A stretch of 64,000 nucleotides of DNA from Acanthornis magna (Eukaryota; Chordata; Aves; Passeriformes; Acanthizidae), in NCBI GenBank assembly GCA_036785705.1, contig JAWUZG010000158.1, positions 248,001 to 312,000 of the forward strand, given 5' to 3'. Shown piece after piece: positions 60,501 to 64,000 of this stretch (the stretch's first letter is position 1; each line of letters begins with the position of its first letter). The notes under the pieces are model-generated. The model did not search any database. It worked only from the letters and a program-made list of their open reading frames with translations, and was not told the DNA's origin. The position numbers were made by a program, and so were the translations under genes.

Positions 60501-61892
60501 ATTCACATGTCGAGAGTGTTGCTGAAATTCCAGTTCCATGAAGTAGGCGTAGAAAACCTACTTATAGCAGCAGTGCTTTTTGCTGGAACCATCTGGTGTT
60601 GGATCCTTGGCATTAATGAAAAACTTGTTCTTTATGTAAGAAAGGGAAGAAAATCCTTCCAGAACAGTCAGCCTGGAAAACATCAGACTTCCCCCTCTTT
60701 CCTCTGCTCCCTCCAGAAAAGGGATTCAGAGAACCCAACTGTAAATGCCACGTGAAATGCAATTAAAAGGTGTCTGTGACTAAATGTCTCATCTTGCTTA
60801 GAAAACATTCTCTGGTATTTTTAATCCCGAGTCAGAAACTACTACTGTGTTCTGCCACCAGTGCTGAGAGGTGTGTTCAGGGAGAGGAGCAGGACGAGGC
60901 TCCCAAGCTTTGCCGATTCCAGGGGTTGCACATCTTCTTTTGTGTCCACCTCAGGGAAAGGTGAGGGTGTTGGAAAACTTGCTGAATTTCTGAGAGGTGC
61001 GGTCAGCTGGTCTAAAGATGCTTTCATTTTCTGGCCAGCTGGTGTCTAGCTGACCCTCAGTGGTCATCTGGTCAGTGTAATGTGTAACTGAGGGGTCTCC
61101 AGATTTATGATGAATGAATAATTATCCATCTCTTACCTCAAGATGGATACTTGGAATGAAAAACAGCTTAGTGCTTATAAACTGAAAGGGTAGGGTTAGT
61201 CAGGGAGAAGACTCCTTTCCCAGTGAATTGAAAGATTTCAAATACTGGGGGAAGATCAGGGTGGAGATGATGGTTAAGGGACAAGGGACAGTAAGATTTA
61301 AGGGCAAAGAGCATCCTCTGTAGGAGTGTGTTTATTGCGCTGTTATGGAAACCTTCAGTGATGGAAAACGGGTGCAGAAGATTTGAGTAAACATAGCCAG
61401 TGTGTCTCAAAATCCCGGATGGGTCAGTTCCTGTCCCTTCCTGGCATTGTTTGCTCAGGTGGGTGTTCAGAGCTGCTCTGGGCTGTGCCTGGAGCTGCAG
61501 CCTCCCACAGGAGGGCCGTGAGGTGGATGTGGTGCGCAGCGGCTGCTGCTCAGCTCAGAGTCTCTGTCACAGAGGGTGGAACTCCCCTTTTGGCACAGCC
61601 TTTCCAAGAGAGGTCCAGGGTGAAACTCTGGCTGGAGCTCGAGGACTGACTGGCAATGGAGGCAGCTCCAATGGCTTTCCAAATGGGATTGCACCATTTT
61701 GATAACTCCGTGCTGAGTTTGGAGCTAGGTGGGCAGTTATCTCAGAAGCTTTTCGGGATCCTTAAATACGTTTTTTTCTGGATGGTTTGTTGGGGTTTTT
61801 TTGTCTCACTTGCAGGAGCTCTGGCAAAGTGATTGAGACAGGTCAGGTAGCACTAGAGCAGTGGTCTGGGTGTTGATCTGTGCCTTGTCACA
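57528..61892. other. Intron 1 sequence, no gene recognised
   Basis: Mixed sequence with short open frames only. The A/C-rich simple stretch at 58.88-58.97 kb is annotated separately. Confidence 0.4.
58884..58976. repeat. A/C-rich simple sequence
   Basis: Runs of AACCAACCAACCAAC, seven C and A-rich blocks, with two AATAAA hexamers at its left side. It is low-complexity sequence with no clear single unit. Confidence 0.85.
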
Positions 61893-61955
61893 TGGAATCA
61901 CAGAACGGCTTGGATTGGAAGGGCCCTTAAAAACCACCTAGTTCCAGCTTCAGGG
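61893..61955 (-). mobile_element. CR1 LINE 3'-end fragment (very short)
   Basis: ATGGAATCACAGAACGGCTT, then GGATTGGAAGGGCCCTTAAA and ACCACCTAGTTCCAG. This is the reverse complement of the CR1 terminal block. Confidence 0.88.
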
Positions 61956-64000
61956 CTCTTGTTTTCTGAGTCCTGAGGAAGAGCTCAGTGCTTGCTGGTT
62001 TTACCACACCTTTAGTGTGGTTTTTCTTCTCTAGAGGATGATTCCCTACACTTCTGGTTTACCTGCCTCTAGACAATCCCTACTGCCATTTGTTACTTCT
62101 GTGACTGCAATCAGATGAACAGGATGTAGCCAAAAGGGTTTTGGAAAGGAAGGAAATGATCCCTGTGAGTTAACTGGCTATGAACAGTCACAGGCTGGCA
62201 AGGGAAATGTTAAACTTCTTTGCCTTTGGATGGAGGCAGTGCCACTCCATCCTCCTGCCCTCTCACTCTCTGCATGGAGCCCTCTTGTCTTTGGTTTCAC
62301 TTTGCATTCAGAGCAAATAAAATGAGCTGCTTCTCCAGGTGCTTTTGCTATTACAGGGATGAAACTGTGTCTTCAGCCAAGGGCTGGCTGTAAATGTCAA
62401 TAATTAACCAAGGTTCTTGCTCTGCTTTCTTTGCCATTCTCCCCCCCCCCCAAACACTTGGAGCACACGAGCAGGTGTTCTTGTTATTTCTACCTGTTAG
62501 GAAGGGATCACCTTCCTGTACTGAAATTATGTGCCTGTTTTATAGACTCTCAGTTACAAGATACTGGTCCAAATAACATCTGTTTGTCCCACCGAATAAA
62601 GTGAGGACTCTTTGTTCTAATTCTTAATTTCTCCTGACTCCTTCAGGTGTGAACTTGATTTTCAAAGGTTACCATCACATTCTTTGTTCCATCCTTCCCT
62701 GACCTTTTTGAGATTGTCATGCACTGATGCATCTTCTCAGGTCTGGCTGTGTAACATATTAGAAAATCCAGGTAGAGTAGATCAAGAGAATAAATATGAT
62801 ATAAAATAAATATAGTAGCTTCTATTTGTAGATGTTGACTTAGCTTTATCTGGAAGAGATTGCAGTTCCCTTACCCCAGTAAATTCGAAATAACAGTGTT
62901 GATATTGAACTAATGATTCTTTTCTTATCTTGTGTGTATTGTGGTAGATTATGAGGTGCTTTTATGTGCCTTTTTATAGACCCTCCTCCTGTTTCCAGAT
63001 CGTGTGTTTCAGGGCCATGAAGTGTAACCTGACATGGTAAATCAGCTCAGCTGTGGTCTGCCTTGCACAACACGAGATGAGGATGGATTTCAAATTTAAT
63101 AATGCTGAATGACATCAAGTCCTAGCAAGCTCCTGACTGTCACTCCTTGCAAATGGCTTTATTGGGCTTGTAATTGATGCTTGAGGTAATTAGCGCACAC
63201 TGGAGGGTGTTCTCTGAATTCTCTGGGCTGCTCAGCAGGCTCAGTGTCAGCAGCGGAAGCACTTCTTGGGGGATTCAGAAGCATGAAAAGGACATTGTGG
63301 AGCCTGGCAAGAACATGTTCCTCATACAAACCTGCGTATTTTTGCTTGGAATTTTAGGAGTAGTGTCATGATTTAATTTTCTGTCACTTAGAAGAGCTGC
63401 AGATGGGAAGTGGGGAGCTGTTTTTAATAACAGAGCAGGGGTTTATCCTTGATGTAGAAGTCTGTATAACTGTGCTGGAATCTCACAATGGATGTTTGCA
63501 AATCATCCAGTATTAGCACTTGCATAGGAAATGTGTTTAGGAACCCACTTTGTCTTTGAAATTGGGATGGTGTTTAAATAATTTAGTACATTCTGAAATG
63601 GAAAACTGAGCTGCTCTGCTCTGCTCTGCTGGAGGGGGTTTTCTGGGGAGTAAAATGCTCAAAAGGTGGGGCTGACCTCACAACTCTTCTGTATTTATTT
63701 TAAGATAACTGCTTTGGGCTTTAAAGGAGCTGAGGCTTATGAATTGCAGACTGTAAGTTCAAGTGTGGGCTGTTAGGAATAAATGCTCCTGTGCAGTTAC
63801 TTTAACAGTTTGATTCTAACTGCTCAGTTTCTGTCTTGCCAAATTCATTTGAAGCTCAGCATCAGGCAGGGCTAAGCTTTGCTAATCCTTCAGAAACATT
63901 TAAACTCCACACAGGTAGTTAATGAAGTCAGTGGGACTACTGGGAGCACTGCATTTAAGGGTTCTGCGGAATTAGGATGTGTTTTTTCTGGGGATAACCA
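61956..64000. other. Intron 1 sequence to window edge, no gene recognised
   Basis: Contains a C10 run near 62.44 kb and a short TCTGC repeat (about four copies) near 63.615-63.63 kb. No exon was recognised. Confidence 0.4.

Larger units (their letters stand above)
40634..64000 (+). other. Start of a long first intron, no further exon recognised
   Basis: After the GTAAGTG donor, 23.4 kb to the window edge contains no open frame that resembles the IQ, SEC7 or PH regions of the family. A small exon without recognisable motif could have been missed. The intron holds the downstream half of the CpG island, at least six CR1 fragments in both orientations, short duplications and A/C-rich simple sequence. 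Long first introns are typical of this gene family. Confidence 0.6.

Noticed and set aside
1..64000. Search for tRNA, rRNA and CRISPR-like arrays
   Set aside because: No cloverleaf with A/B boxes, no rRNA block and no regularly spaced palindromic repeats were recognised.

Overview
The window looks like nuclear DNA from a bird, most likely a songbird. The main evidence is at least seventeen short, 5'-truncated copies of the avian CR1 LINE 3' end, one internal CR1 ORF2 fragment, a solo endogenous-retrovirus LTR, and CpG-poor, intron-rich sequence with one strong CpG island. There is no bacterial-style gene density. Nearly all open frames are short and overlap others on both strands, as expected by chance.

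Only one protein-coding exon can be supported. It is the first coding exon of an IQSEC-family (BRAG) Arf guanine-nucleotide exchange factor on the + strand, with ATG at 40368 and splice donor at 40634. It encodes an N-terminal coiled coil and sits in a CpG island spanning about 38.9-42.1 kb. IQSEC1 is the best paralogue guess, but this is by comparison from memory and not certain. The rest of the gene lies beyond the right edge.

Layout. 1-38.9 kb is upstream, non-coding DNA with scattered CR1 pieces. It also holds a 44-bp minisatellite (1.8 kb), a possible poly(A)-tailed retroposed piece (5.25 kb), a long AT microsatellite (10.4 kb), a 10-bp perfect tandem repeat (10.9 kb), a solo LTR with target-site duplication (21.3-21.9 kb), a CCAAT/GC-box promoter-like block that is probably another LTR (about 24.7-25.2 kb), a tandem repeat at 27.9 kb and a polypurine tract (29.5 kb). 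38.9-42.1 kb is the promoter and CpG island, with G-quadruplex-type GGGAT repeats on both sides of exon 1 and a short upstream ORF. 40.6-64 kb is read as the start of a long first intron, containing CR1 copies in both orientations, including inverted pairs.

No tRNA, rRNA, CRISPR array or bacterial operon feature was recognised. The upstream region and intron may contain regulatory elements or non-coding RNAs, but single-sequence inspection cannot establish them.
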